A stretch of 22,482 bases of DNA from Acidimicrobiia bacterium (lineage in GTDB: Bacteria > Actinomycetota > Acidimicrobiia > Acidimicrobiales > CATQHL01): positions 1-22,482 of the forward strand of contig JAGWAK010000010.1 in the NCBI GenBank assembly GCA_021296435.1. The letters run 5' to 3'. Position numbers and translations under genes: made by a program. This document shows positions 8,554 to 15,532 of the stretch, in pieces (the first letter of the stretch is position 1; each line of letters opens with the position of its first letter). The notes under the pieces are model-generated. The model was not told the origin of the DNA, searched no databases, and saw only the letters and a program-made list of their open reading frames with translations.

Positions 8554-9617
8554 CGACCGCCCGGGGGTCCTCCGGCGCCGGCCCGGCCCGGCGCACCGGC
8601 GGGAGCCTGAACGCCCCCGGATCACCGACCGGGCGCACCGGCGGCACCCCGCATCCCCCTGAGCGGGCGCCCGAGCAGCCGCCTCTGCACGCCGCCATCG
8701 CCGCAGGCGCCTTCGAGCCGTACCTGCGGCGCTGCAGCTTCCCGCCGCCACCGGTGGCGGTGACCTGCGCCGTCTCCGGCGGTCCGGACTCCCTGGCGCT
8801 GCTGGTGCTGGCCCGCGCTGCGGGCCTGGAGGTCACCGCCGTATACGTGGATCACGGCATCCGCCCCACCTCGGCGGGCGATGCCGACGTCGTGGCGGCG
8901 GCCGCCGCGTCAGTCGATGCCGGCTTCCGCTGCGAGACGGTGTCGGTGGCGCCCGGCCCCAATCTGGAGGCGCGGGCCCGCAGCGCCCGCTACGCCGTGC
9001 TGCCCGACGGCGCGCTGGTGGGCCACACCGCCGACGACCAGGCCGAGACGGTGCTGCTGAACCTGCTGCGGGGCGCCGGGCTGGCGGGCGTGGCGGCCAT
9101 GGGGCCAACCCGGCGCCGCCCCCTGCTGGGCCTGCGGCGCGCCGACACGGTGGAGGTGTGCCGGCTGGCGGGGCTGACGCCGCTGCTGGACGAGTCGAAC
9201 CTGGATCCGGCGATCCGCCGCAACCGGGTGCGCCACGACCTCATCCCGCTGCTGGAGCAGATCTTCGAGCGGGACGTCACACCGCTGCTGTGCCGCCACG
9301 CCGACCTGGCCCGCGAGGCCACCGAGGCGCTGGACGCGGCGGTCGCCGACCTGGATCCCCGCGACTGCGCGGCGCTGGCAGAGGCGCCCCGGGCGCTGGC
9401 CCGCTGGGCGCTGCGCGGCTGGATCACCGAGGCCCGCGGCGCAAGCGCCGGCGGCGAGCAGCACCCGCCCGACCTGGCGGCGGTGGACCGGACCCTGGCG
9501 GTGGCCCTCGGCGAGGCCCGGGCCGCCGATGTGGGCGGCGGCTGGCGGGTGCGCCGCAGTGCACAGCGCCTGCACCTGGAGTCGAGTGCGGGCACCCCCC
9601 GCCGTCTGCCAGACTGA
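8517..9617 (+). CDS. tilS: tRNA(Ile)-lysidine synthase
   Basis: N-type ATP pyrophosphatase that converts C34 of tRNA-Ile(CAU) to lysidine, so that it reads AUA. The PP-loop SGGPDS is at residues 87-92; other motifs are VDHGIRPTSAGDADVV, GHTADDQAETVLLNLLRGAG and LDESNLDPAIRRNRVRHDLIPLLE. The C-terminal part after about residue 270 is short and Ala/Arg-rich. The start is uncertain: GTG 8517 overlaps the metalloprotease gene by 37 bases and gives a ~60-residue Gly/Pro/Arg-rich N-terminal extension not seen in the family. No convincing ATG or GTG lies between it and the conserved region apart from a GTG near 8756, which is too close to the PP-loop. The hpt start follows six bases after the stop, the common tilS-hpt pair. 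Confidence 0.9.
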   Translation: MDRADERPRGGLTTARGSSGAGPARRTGGSLNAPGSPTGRTGGTPHPPERAPEQPPLHAAIAAGAFEPYLRRCSFPPPPVAVTCAVSGGPDSLALLVLARAAGLEVTAVYVDHGIRPTSAGDADVVAAAAASVDAGFRCETVSVAPGPNLEARARSARYAVLPDGALVGHTADDQAETVLLNLLRGAGLAGVAAMGPTRRRPLLGLRRADTVEVCRLAGLTPLLDESNLDPAIRRNRVRHDLIPLLEQIFERDVTPLLCRHADLAREATEALDAAVADLDPRDCAALAEAPRALARWALRGWITEARGASAGGEQHPPDLAAVDRTLAVALGEARAADVGGGWRVRRSAQRLHLESSAGTPRRLPD

Positions 9618-9623
9618 CCCGCC

Positions 9624-10208
9624 ATGAGCACCGCACCGCAACCCGACGACGCCTCGGGCAACGGGCTGAGCACCCCGCCGGGTCCCGAACTCATCGCCGC
9701 CGACGCCCTACAGCAGCGCATCGTCGAACTCGGCGAGGAGATCACCGCCGACTACGCCGGGCGCCGGCCGCTGCTGGTCGGGGTGCTGAAGGGGGCGTTC
9801 ATGTTCATGAGCGACCTGATCCGCCAGATCGACCTGCCCGTGGAGCTGGACTTCATGGCGGTGTCCTCCTACGGCGCCTCCACGAAGACCAGCGGCGTCG
9901 TGCGCATCCTGAAGGATCTGGACGTGGACCTGGCCGGCCGGGACGTGCTGCTGGTGGAGGACATCGTGGACAGCGGTCTCACGCTGGCCTACCTGCGCGA
10001 CCTTCTCATGGCCCGCGCGCCGGCCTCGCTGCAGGTGTGCGCCCTGCTGGTGCGCGAGGGCAGCCGCCCCAGTGCCGCCGAGCTGCGCTACGTGGGCTTC
10101 GAGGTTCCGCCCGAGTTCGTGATCGGCTACGGGTTGGACTTCGCCGAGCGCTACCGCAACCTGCCATACATCTGCATCTTCGACCAGAGCACCGCCGTAC
10201 CGGACTGA
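9624..10208 (+). CDS. hpt: Hypoxanthine phosphoribosyltransferase
   Basis: 194-residue purine salvage enzyme making IMP/GMP from hypoxanthine/guanine and PRPP. The PRPP loop VLLVEDIVDSGLTL (108-121) has the two acidic residues E112 and D113; LVGVLKGAFMF (51-61), SSYG (81-84) and GYGLDFAERYRNLPYI (168-183) are also typical. The lysine that contacts the purine 6-oxo group (LL-x-K in the family) appears to be Arg here (LLVR, R144). A ~20-residue N-terminal tail precedes the core. It sits six bases after tilS, as in many actinobacteria, but the ftsH and folE genes that usually follow are missing and a DHPS-like gene comes next. Confidence 0.93.
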   Translation: MSTAPQPDDASGNGLSTPPGPELIAADALQQRIVELGEEITADYAGRRPLLVGVLKGAFMFMSDLIRQIDLPVELDFMAVSSYGASTKTSGVVRILKDLDVDLAGRDVLLVEDIVDSGLTLAYLRDLLMARAPASLQVCALLVREGSRPSAAELRYVGFEVPPEFVIGYGLDFAERYRNLPYICIFDQSTAVPD

Positions 10209-10239
10209 CGTCACGGGCCGAGCGCCGGGCATACGCCGG

Positions 10240-10245
10240 TAGCCT
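10240..10245 (+). promoter_or_regulatory. Candidate -10 (TAGCCT) upstream of the DHPS-like gene
   Basis: TAGCCT in CGGTAGCCTGCG, 39 bases before ATG 10284. The same hexamer class precedes hemQ, larE, lysS and the tRNA. No clear -35 is visible. Confidence 0.4.
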
Positions 10246-10283
10246 GCGAGTCGAGCAGAAGCCGAGACGGATCCGGTCCGAAC

Positions 10284-11108
10284 ATGGAGACGAAGGTCAT
10301 GGGCGTGCTCCGCTTGGTGCCCGACGCGTTCGCCGACAACGGCCGATCCGGTACGCGTGCGGCTGTGACTCACGGCCGCCACATGATCTCCGAAGGGGCG
10401 GACATCGTCGAGATCGCCTGTACACCCCACGCCGAGCCCCCACAGGCCGAACAGGTGGTGAGCGTCGTCGGGGCCCTCTCCGGCGATGCGCGGGTGGCCG
10501 TCGCCACCGGTTCGCCGACCCTGGCAGCCGCGGCCACCGCTGCGGGTGCCACGCTCATCTGCGATCACTCGATGCTCCCAGGGGCTGCAGGCGTCGACGC
10601 CCGGGAGGCGCTGGTCGGTGTGGCGGCAGAGGCCGGCGCCGGCTGGGTGGCGGTGCATGCGGCAACCCCGGCGCCGGCGACCGGCGGCGAGCCCGTCGGC
10701 GGGACCGTGGCCGAGGCGCTGGCGTCGCTGGAAGCACAGGCCGACCGGGCCAGCGCCGCGGGGCTGTCGGAGATCTACCTGGATCCCGGCATCGGCTGCG
10801 GCGGCTCCCCCGAGGCGGACCTGGATCTGCTGGGCGGCCTGGAGCGGCTGGCGGCGCTCGGCCGGCCGCTGGTCGTGGGGATCGGCGACGGTCGCCTGAT
10901 CGACGAGCTGCACGCCGCCGCCGACACCGGCCGCCTTCCCGTGCCCGACGCAGCCGGCGAGCACGACGCCGACCGCCTCGAGGGGGCGCTGGTGGTGGCG
11001 GTCTGGGCGATGCTGGCCGGAGCGGCCGTGCTCCGCACGCACCACGTGGCCGCAACGTTGCAGGCGGCGAGGATCGTGGGCGCCCGCCAGCCGGTGGGGA
11101 CGTCATGA
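10284..11108 (+). CDS. Dihydropteroate-synthase-like protein, probably not catalytic
   Basis: 274-residue TIM-barrel protein that aligns along its whole length with FolP. Retained: start MGVLRLVPDAFADNGRSG (FolP MGILNVTPDSFSDGG), GADIVEI, YLDPGIGCGGSPEADLDLLGGLERLAALGRPLVVGI, and RTHHV (R251, H253, the pyrophosphate site). Lost: the Asn after MGIL (R10 here), the STRPG loop (ACTPHAEPP at 45-53), the pterin-binding Asp of SVDT (A74) and Asn of IND (C93), and the SRK lysine (GDGRL). D167 of LDPG is kept. Normal folate synthesis by this protein therefore looks unlikely. Its stop overlaps the next gene (ATGA), and folK lies one gene further. Start ATG 10284 or 10299 (the latter has GAAGG just upstream). 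A regulatory or scaffold role, or another pterin-like substrate, is inference. Confidence 0.8.
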   Translation: METKVMGVLRLVPDAFADNGRSGTRAAVTHGRHMISEGADIVEIACTPHAEPPQAEQVVSVVGALSGDARVAVATGSPTLAAAATAAGATLICDHSMLPGAAGVDAREALVGVAAEAGAGWVAVHAATPAPATGGEPVGGTVAEALASLEAQADRASAAGLSEIYLDPGIGCGGSPEADLDLLGGLERLAALGRPLVVGIGDGRLIDELHAAADTGRLPVPDAAGEHDADRLEGALVVAVWAMLAGAAVLRTHHVAATLQAARIVGARQPVGTS

Positions 11109-11737
11109 GGGGGCGCTGGGCGGATGGCATCGAGCCCCGGAACCTCGTCTGGGTGCTGAAGGACCGACTCGCCATCTGCGAGCGCCCCGGCGGCTACGGA
11201 GCCAACCATCGGGCGGTGCGGCGCACCGAGGAGATCATCTGGATCCGCCGCCACGAGTTCAACTGCATCGTGTCGCTGCTGTCGGGCCCGCACAACCTCC
11301 ACAGCTACGAAGAACACGAGTTGCCCTACCTTCACCTGCCGCTCGGCGACAGCGCCGGCGTGGCCCCGACGTTGGCCGCCTTCGAGGAGATCACGCGCCG
11401 TGTCGAGGCGGGGGAGCGTCTGTTGGTGCACCACGAGCGCGTCGACGACACCCTCGCCGGGTTCCTCGCCGGCTACTGGCTGTGGATGGGCCGCTACCGC
11501 GACGTGCCGTCGGCCCTGCACGCCACCGAGCGCCTGCTGCGCCGACCCATCGGCCAGCGGGGCCGCGAGACCGTGCTAAGCATCGCCGGCTCCGGCGTGA
11601 CCCGCAGCGATGCCCCGACCGGCACCAATCCCGGCGACGGTGCCGGCGGAGGTGGCGGCGAGCCCACCCCGAACGACGCGGGCGCCGGCGTCACCGAGCC
11701 GCCGGCGACGCCCGGCTGGCGGATCGCCGACCGGTGA
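11105..11737 (+). CDS. Dual-specificity-phosphatase-fold protein lacking catalytic Cys and Arg
   Basis: 210 residues. The segment from about 20 to 155 reads like a cysteine phosphatase fold: RLAICERPGG, a strand FNCIVSLLSG, LPYLHLPLGDSAGVAPTLAAFEEITRRVEAGERLLVHH, and a following helix LAGFLAGYWLWM. Where active enzymes have H-C-x5-R, this protein has H109-H110-ERVDD-T116: Cys is His and Arg is Thr. D82 is at the place of the general acid. Residues ~161-206 are Gly/Pro/Thr-rich and probably disordered. It overlaps the DHPS-like gene (ATGA) at the front and folK (GTGA) at the back, so all three should be co-translated. The fold is my judgement from pattern; the protein might instead be a new family. 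I see no membrane segment or signal peptide. Confidence 0.65.
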   Translation: MRGRWADGIEPRNLVWVLKDRLAICERPGGYGANHRAVRRTEEIIWIRRHEFNCIVSLLSGPHNLHSYEEHELPYLHLPLGDSAGVAPTLAAFEEITRRVEAGERLLVHHERVDDTLAGFLAGYWLWMGRYRDVPSALHATERLLRRPIGQRGRETVLSIAGSGVTRSDAPTGTNPGDGAGGGGGEPTPNDAGAGVTEPPATPGWRIADR

Positions 11738-12189
11738 GACGGGCCTTCCTGGCTCTGGGCTCCAACCTGGGCGACCGGCGAGCCCTGCTGGCGGCGGCGG
11801 TCGCCGCGCTGGACGACGTGGTGGCGACCTCGCCGGTCTACGAGACCGACCCGATCGGCCCTCCCGGCCAGGGCCCCTACCTCAACATCGTGGTGGAGCT
11901 CCGCACCGAGCGCTCCGCCCGCGAGCTGCTGAAGGCGGCCCTGGATCTGGAGGCCACCGCCGGGCGGCGGCGGCGCGTCCGCTGGGGACCGCGCACCCTG
12001 GACGTGGACGTGCTGTGGGTGGAGGGCGAGACCGTCGACGAGCCTGACCTCAGCGTTCCTCACCCGCGCATGCACGAGCGGGGCTTCGTCATGGTGCCCC
12101 TCGGCGATCTGGCCCCCGAACTGGCCCCGGGCTGGAACGTCGACGGCGCCGCCGGTGTGCGCCGCGCCGGCGAGCTGGGCGGCGCCTGA
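11734..12189 (+). CDS. folK: 2-amino-4-hydroxy-6-hydroxymethyldihydropteridine pyrophosphokinase
   Basis: 151-residue HPPK, which transfers pyrophosphate from ATP to 6-hydroxymethyl-7,8-dihydropterin, the step before dihydropteroate synthase. Signature features are FLALGSNLGDRR near the N-terminus, SPVYETDPIG, YLNIVVELRT, and RWGPRTLDVDVLW (84-95), with the magnesium-binding D90 and D92, then VPHPRMHERGFVMVPLGDLAP. GTG 11734 overlaps the previous stop (GTGA), indicating translational coupling. folB and folE are not in the window, and the neighbouring FolP-like protein looks inactive, so a functional folP is expected elsewhere. panC starts nine bases after the stop. Confidence 0.95.
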   Translation: MRRAFLALGSNLGDRRALLAAAVAALDDVVATSPVYETDPIGPPGQGPYLNIVVELRTERSARELLKAALDLEATAGRRRRVRWGPRTLDVDVLWVEGETVDEPDLSVPHPRMHERGFVMVPLGDLAPELAPGWNVDGAAGVRRAGELGGA

Positions 12190-12198
12190 GCCGGGCCG

Positions 12199-13062
12199 TT
12201 GAGCGACGTCCGCCTGCTCGGGACGGTTGGTGACGCGCGGGCGTTCTGCGAGGAGGCTCGCGCCCGGGGCGCGGTGGTCGGCCTGGTCCCCACCATGGGG
12301 GCGCTGCACGAGGGGCACCTCAGCCTGCTGCGCCGCTCGGTCGCCGAGACCGACGTGACCGTCGTGTCGATCTTCGTGAACCCGCTGCAGTTCGGCGCCG
12401 GCGAGGACCTCGAGGCGTATCCCCGGGGTTTCGAGGACGACGTGCGGCTCTGCGCCGCCGAGGGCGCCGAGGCGGTGTTCGCTCCCGGCGCCGCCGAGAT
12501 GTACCCGGCGCCACCGGTCACCAACCTGGACTTCGGTGAGTTGTCGGCGCCCCTGGAGGGCGTCCACCGGCCCGGGCACCTGCCGGGGGTGGGTGTGGTG
12601 GTGGCGAAGCTGTTCGCCATCGTCGGGGCGTGCCGCGCCTACTTCGGCGAGAAGGACTGGCAGCAGCTGGCGGTGGTGCGGCGCCTGGCGGCCGACCTGT
12701 CGTTGCCCGTCGAGGTGGTGGGCTGCCCCACGGTGCGTGAGCCCGACGGCCTGGCTCTGTCGAGCCGCAACGCCTACCTCGACCCTGCCGAGCGGGCCGC
12801 GGCGGTGGTGCTGCAGCGGTCGCTGCGCGCCGGTGCGGCGCTCATCGAGGCGGGGGAGCGACGCACCGGTGCGGTGGAGGCGGCGATGGCCGAGGTCCTG
12901 GCGTCCGCGCCCCTGCTGGGCCCGGTGGACTACGCCTGCGTCGTGGACGCCGCCACGCTGGCACCGCGTGAGCCGCTGGCCGGCGAGCTGCGCCTGCTGG
13001 TCGCGGCCCATCTCGGCGGTGCCCGCCTGATCGACAACCTCGGCGCCACCGTCCCAACCTGA
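12199..13062 (+). CDS. panC: Pantothenate synthetase (pantoate--beta-alanine ligase)
   Basis: 287-residue enzyme joining pantoate and beta-alanine using ATP via pantoyl adenylate. Motifs: VPTMGALHEGHLSLL with the HIGH-like HEGH at 37-40, SIFVNPLQFGAGEDLEAYPR, HLPGVGVVVAKLFAIV, YFGEKDWQQLAVVRRLAADL, and DGLALSSRNAYL (the KMSKS-like loop, about 182-193). Start TTG 12199 gives (M)SDVRLLGTV; no better start lies downstream before the conserved core, and folK ends nine bases upstream. The pantothenate kinase gene coaX lies two genes downstream, so this segment supplies two steps of CoA synthesis. panB and panD are not visible. Confidence 0.95.
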   Translation: MSDVRLLGTVGDARAFCEEARARGAVVGLVPTMGALHEGHLSLLRRSVAETDVTVVSIFVNPLQFGAGEDLEAYPRGFEDDVRLCAAEGAEAVFAPGAAEMYPAPPVTNLDFGELSAPLEGVHRPGHLPGVGVVVAKLFAIVGACRAYFGEKDWQQLAVVRRLAADLSLPVEVVGCPTVREPDGLALSSRNAYLDPAERAAAVVLQRSLRAGAALIEAGERRTGAVEAAMAEVLASAPLLGPVDYACVVDAATLAPREPLAGELRLLVAAHLGGARLIDNLGATVPT

Positions 13063-13064
13063 TC

Positions 13065-13150
13065 CGTCGTTCCGACGATGGCCGGGGTCGTTTCGTCGTT
13101 CCGGCGGCGGCCGGGGTCGATTCGTCGCTCCGGCGAGGGCCGGAATCAAG
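13065..13150 (+). repeat. Tandem 29-bp repeat, three copies
   Basis: CGTCGTTCCG starts at 13065 and 13094 and, as CGTCGCTCCG, at 13123: exact 29-base period. Each unit continues with a GGCCGGGGTCG-like (first two) or GGCCGGAATC (third) segment. It begins three bases after the panC stop. The units match the ends of the palindromic repeat at 3333-3383, so both are probably one family. Confidence 0.75.
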
Positions 13151-13172
13151 TGCCGCTCGGCCGGCAGGTGCG

Positions 13173-13178
13173 TAACCT
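13173..13178 (+). promoter_or_regulatory. Candidate -10 (TAACCT) upstream of lysS
   Basis: TAACCT in GCGTAACCTGCGG, 64 bases before the GTG start of lysS. larE has the same 64-base distance from its TAGCCT. No clear -35. Confidence 0.4.
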
Positions 13179-13241
13179 GCGGAGCACGGGAGCGGGCCAC
13201 GGACCACCTGGAACCCGCCGATACCCAACAGAGGCACGCTC

Positions 13242-14690
13242 GTGACCGACCGCAGGGACATCCCCTACCGCTTCGAGCCGACCGACACGGCGGCGCAGCT
13301 GCACGCGGCCCACGGTGACCTGGCGGCCGGCGAGTCCTCCGGCGTCCAGGCAACCGTCGCCGGGCGGCTCATGCTGCGCCGGGTGCAGGGCAGGCTCTGC
13401 TTCGGCACGCTCGACGACGCCAGCGGCGAGCGCATCCAGCTCTTCGCCCCGGCCGCAGCCACACCCGACTACGAGGAGTTCTGCTCCCTGTCCATCGGCG
13501 ACTGGGTCGGCGCCGGCGGCGAGGTCATGAAGACCCGCAGGGGCGAGCTGTCGGTGCAGGTGGGGGACTGGCGGCTGCTGGCCGAGGCCCGCCGGCCCTT
13601 CCCCGACAAGTGGCACGGGATGGCCGACACCGACACCCGCTACCGGCAGCGCTACGTGGACCTGTGGGTCACACCGGCGACCCGCCGGGCCTTCGAGGTT
13701 CGCAGCGCGGCGACCGCCGCGATCCGCGCCGAATTGGCTGCCCGGGACTTCACCGAGGTGGAGACGCCGATGCTGCACCCCATCCCGGGCGGGGCGGCCG
13801 CACGACCGTTCATCACCCACCACAACGCCCTGGACTGCGATTTCTATCTGCGCATCGCCCCCGAGCTGTACCTGAAGCGGCTGGTCGTGGGCGGCCTGCC
13901 CCGTGTCTACGAGCTGGGCAGGATCTTCCGCAACGAGGGCCTGTCTCCTCGCCACAGTCCCGAGTTCACCATGCTCGAGCTCTACCAGGCCTACGCCGAC
14001 TACACCGACATGATGGTCCTCGTCGAGGAGCTGAGCGCCGCCGCGGCCGCCGCCGCCACCGGGAGCACCCAGATCACCGCCGACGGCGCCAGCCTCGACC
14101 TGGCGCCGCCGTGGCGCCGCGCCACGATGGCCGAAGTGGTCTCGGAGTTCGCCGGGCGCGAGCTGCCGGCCACCGGCACCCCGGACAGCCCGGCCGCCGC
14201 GGACCTGCGCGGTGAGGCCGACCGCCTGGAGGTGGCCACCGAGGCGGGCTGGTCGGCGGGGCGCATCCTGGCGGAGATCTACGAGCGCCGCGTCGAGTCC
14301 GAGCTGCAGGGCCCGCTGTTCGTGTGCGATTTCCCGCTGGAGGTGTCGCCGCTGGCGCGCCGCCATCGCCACGTCGACGGCCTGGCGGAGCGATTCGAGG
14401 CGGTGGTCGCCGGGCGGGAGTTGGGCAACGCCTTCACCGAGTTGACGGACCCCGACGAGCAGCGCACCCGCTTCGCCCACCAGGAGCACCGCCGCCGCGG
14501 CGGCGACAGCGAGGCCATGGTCACCGACGAGGACTACCTGCGGGCCCTGTCGTACGGGCTGCCGCCCACCGGGGGGCTCGGCCTCGGCATCGACCGCCTG
14601 GTCATGCTGCTGTGCGGCGCCGAGACGATCCGCGACGTGGTGCTGTTCCCCACGCTGCGGCCCGAAGCCGGCGCCGGCGGAGACTCCTAG
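13242..14690 (+). CDS. lysS: Lysine--tRNA ligase (class II)
   Basis: 482 residues. The N-terminal OB-fold anticodon-binding domain covers about 30-120. The class II core follows: motif 1 region RYRQRYVDLWVTPATRRAFEVRS, ETPMLHPIPGGAAARPFITHHNALDCDFYLRIAPELYLKRL, motif 2 RIFRNEGLSPRHSPEFTMLELYQAYADY, and motif 3 GLGLGIDRLVMLLCGAETIRDVVLFPTLRP. The usual HHNPEF before the Glu-containing strand is RHSPEF here. Slightly short of the ~500-residue norm, with a shorter N-terminal lead. GTG 13242 is preceded by an AGAGG-like site. The gene lies between panC and coaX, two CoA genes, as reported for several actinobacteria. Confidence 0.95.
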   Translation: MTDRRDIPYRFEPTDTAAQLHAAHGDLAAGESSGVQATVAGRLMLRRVQGRLCFGTLDDASGERIQLFAPAAATPDYEEFCSLSIGDWVGAGGEVMKTRRGELSVQVGDWRLLAEARRPFPDKWHGMADTDTRYRQRYVDLWVTPATRRAFEVRSAATAAIRAELAARDFTEVETPMLHPIPGGAAARPFITHHNALDCDFYLRIAPELYLKRLVVGGLPRVYELGRIFRNEGLSPRHSPEFTMLELYQAYADYTDMMVLVEELSAAAAAAATGSTQITADGASLDLAPPWRRATMAEVVSEFAGRELPATGTPDSPAAADLRGEADRLEVATEAGWSAGRILAEIYERRVESELQGPLFVCDFPLEVSPLARRHRHVDGLAERFEAVVAGRELGNAFTELTDPDEQRTRFAHQEHRRRGGDSEAMVTDEDYLRALSYGLPPTGGLGLGIDRLVMLLCGAETIRDVVLFPTLRPEAGAGGDS

Positions 14691-14692
14691 CC

Positions 14693-15532
14693 GTGCTGCT
14701 GGCCATCGACGTGGGGAACACCCAGACGGTCCTGGGGCTCTACGAGCTGGGCGATCCGGCGAGCCTGGAGACCGCCGAGGGCGGGCTGGTGGGCCACTGG
14801 CGGGCGGCCACGAACGTCGAGGCCACCGCCGACGAGCTGGCGGTGCTGCTCGACGGGTTCCTGGCGGTCGAGAGTTGGGAACTGCTCCAGGACGTGTCGG
14901 GCGTGGCTGTTGCCTCCGGTGTGCCGCGGATCACCGCCGCGCTGCGGGAGCTGGTGGCGCACTACTTCGATTTCGACCCGGTTGTGATCGAGCCCGGTGT
15001 GCGCAGCGGCATCCCCATCCGCTACGACGATCCGCGCGAGGTGGGCGCCGACCGGATCGCCAACGCGGTCGGTGCGGTGGCGCTCTACGGGGGACCGACG
15101 ATCGTCGTGGACTTCGGCACCGGCACCACCTTCGACGTCATCAGCTCGGCGTGCGAGTACCTGGGCGGCGTCATCTCGCCGGGTGTCGAGATCAGCCTCG
15201 AAGCCCTATTCGAGCGGGCGGCCGCACTGCGGTCGGTGGAGCTGACCCCGCCCCGGAGCGTCATCGGCCGCAGCACCGCCGAATCGCTGCAGTCGGGCGC
15301 CATCTACGGCTACGCCGCGCAGGTGGACGGCCTGTGCACGCGCATCATGGCCGAGATCGGCGAGGCCACCGTCGTGGGGACCGGCGGCCTGGCCGACCTG
15401 ATCGCGCCGCACACGGCCTGCATCGGTCACGTGCAGCCCTGGCTCACCCTGCACGGGCTGCGGATCGTCTGGCGCAAGAACGCCGAGGGTCACCCCGACG
15501 CCGGTTCGGGTGACCGGGCGAGGGGTGGCTAA
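14693..15532 (+). CDS. coaX: Type III pantothenate kinase
   Basis: 279-residue ASKHA-fold kinase for the first step of CoA synthesis from pantothenate. Motifs: LLAIDVGNTQTVLGLY (phosphate 1), GADRIANAVGA (118-128) with the catalytic Asp D120, DFGTGTTFDVIS (140-151, phosphate 2), and GGVISPGVEISLEALFERAAAL plus IGRSTAESLQSGAIYG. GTG 14693 lies two bases after the lysS stop, and the end overlaps fdhD (TAATG). The last ~20 residues (AEGHPDAGSGDRARGG) form a polar tail. Together with panC it gives two CoA steps in one gene run. Confidence 0.95.
   Translation: MLLAIDVGNTQTVLGLYELGDPASLETAEGGLVGHWRAATNVEATADELAVLLDGFLAVESWELLQDVSGVAVASGVPRITAALRELVAHYFDFDPVVIEPGVRSGIPIRYDDPREVGADRIANAVGAVALYGGPTIVVDFGTGTTFDVISSACEYLGGVISPGVEISLEALFERAAALRSVELTPPRSVIGRSTAESLQSGAIYGYAAQVDGLCTRIMAEIGEATVVGTGGLADLIAPHTACIGHVQPWLTLHGLRIVWRKNAEGHPDAGSGDRARGG

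Noticed and set aside
10206..10213. Perfect 8-bp palindrome TGACGTCA after hpt
   Set aside because: It overlaps the hpt stop codon, occurs once, and an 8-bp palindrome is expected by chance in a window this size.
9158..11104. + strand frame open from within tilS through hpt and the DHPS-like gene
   Set aside because: It is the extension of the pseudo-phosphatase frame. The upstream part is Arg/Gly/Pro-rich and overlaps three well-supported genes in other frames; the real start is ATG 11105.
13065..13150. CRISPR array
   Set aside because: The 29-base units are contiguous, with no unique spacers between them and no cas genes in the window.
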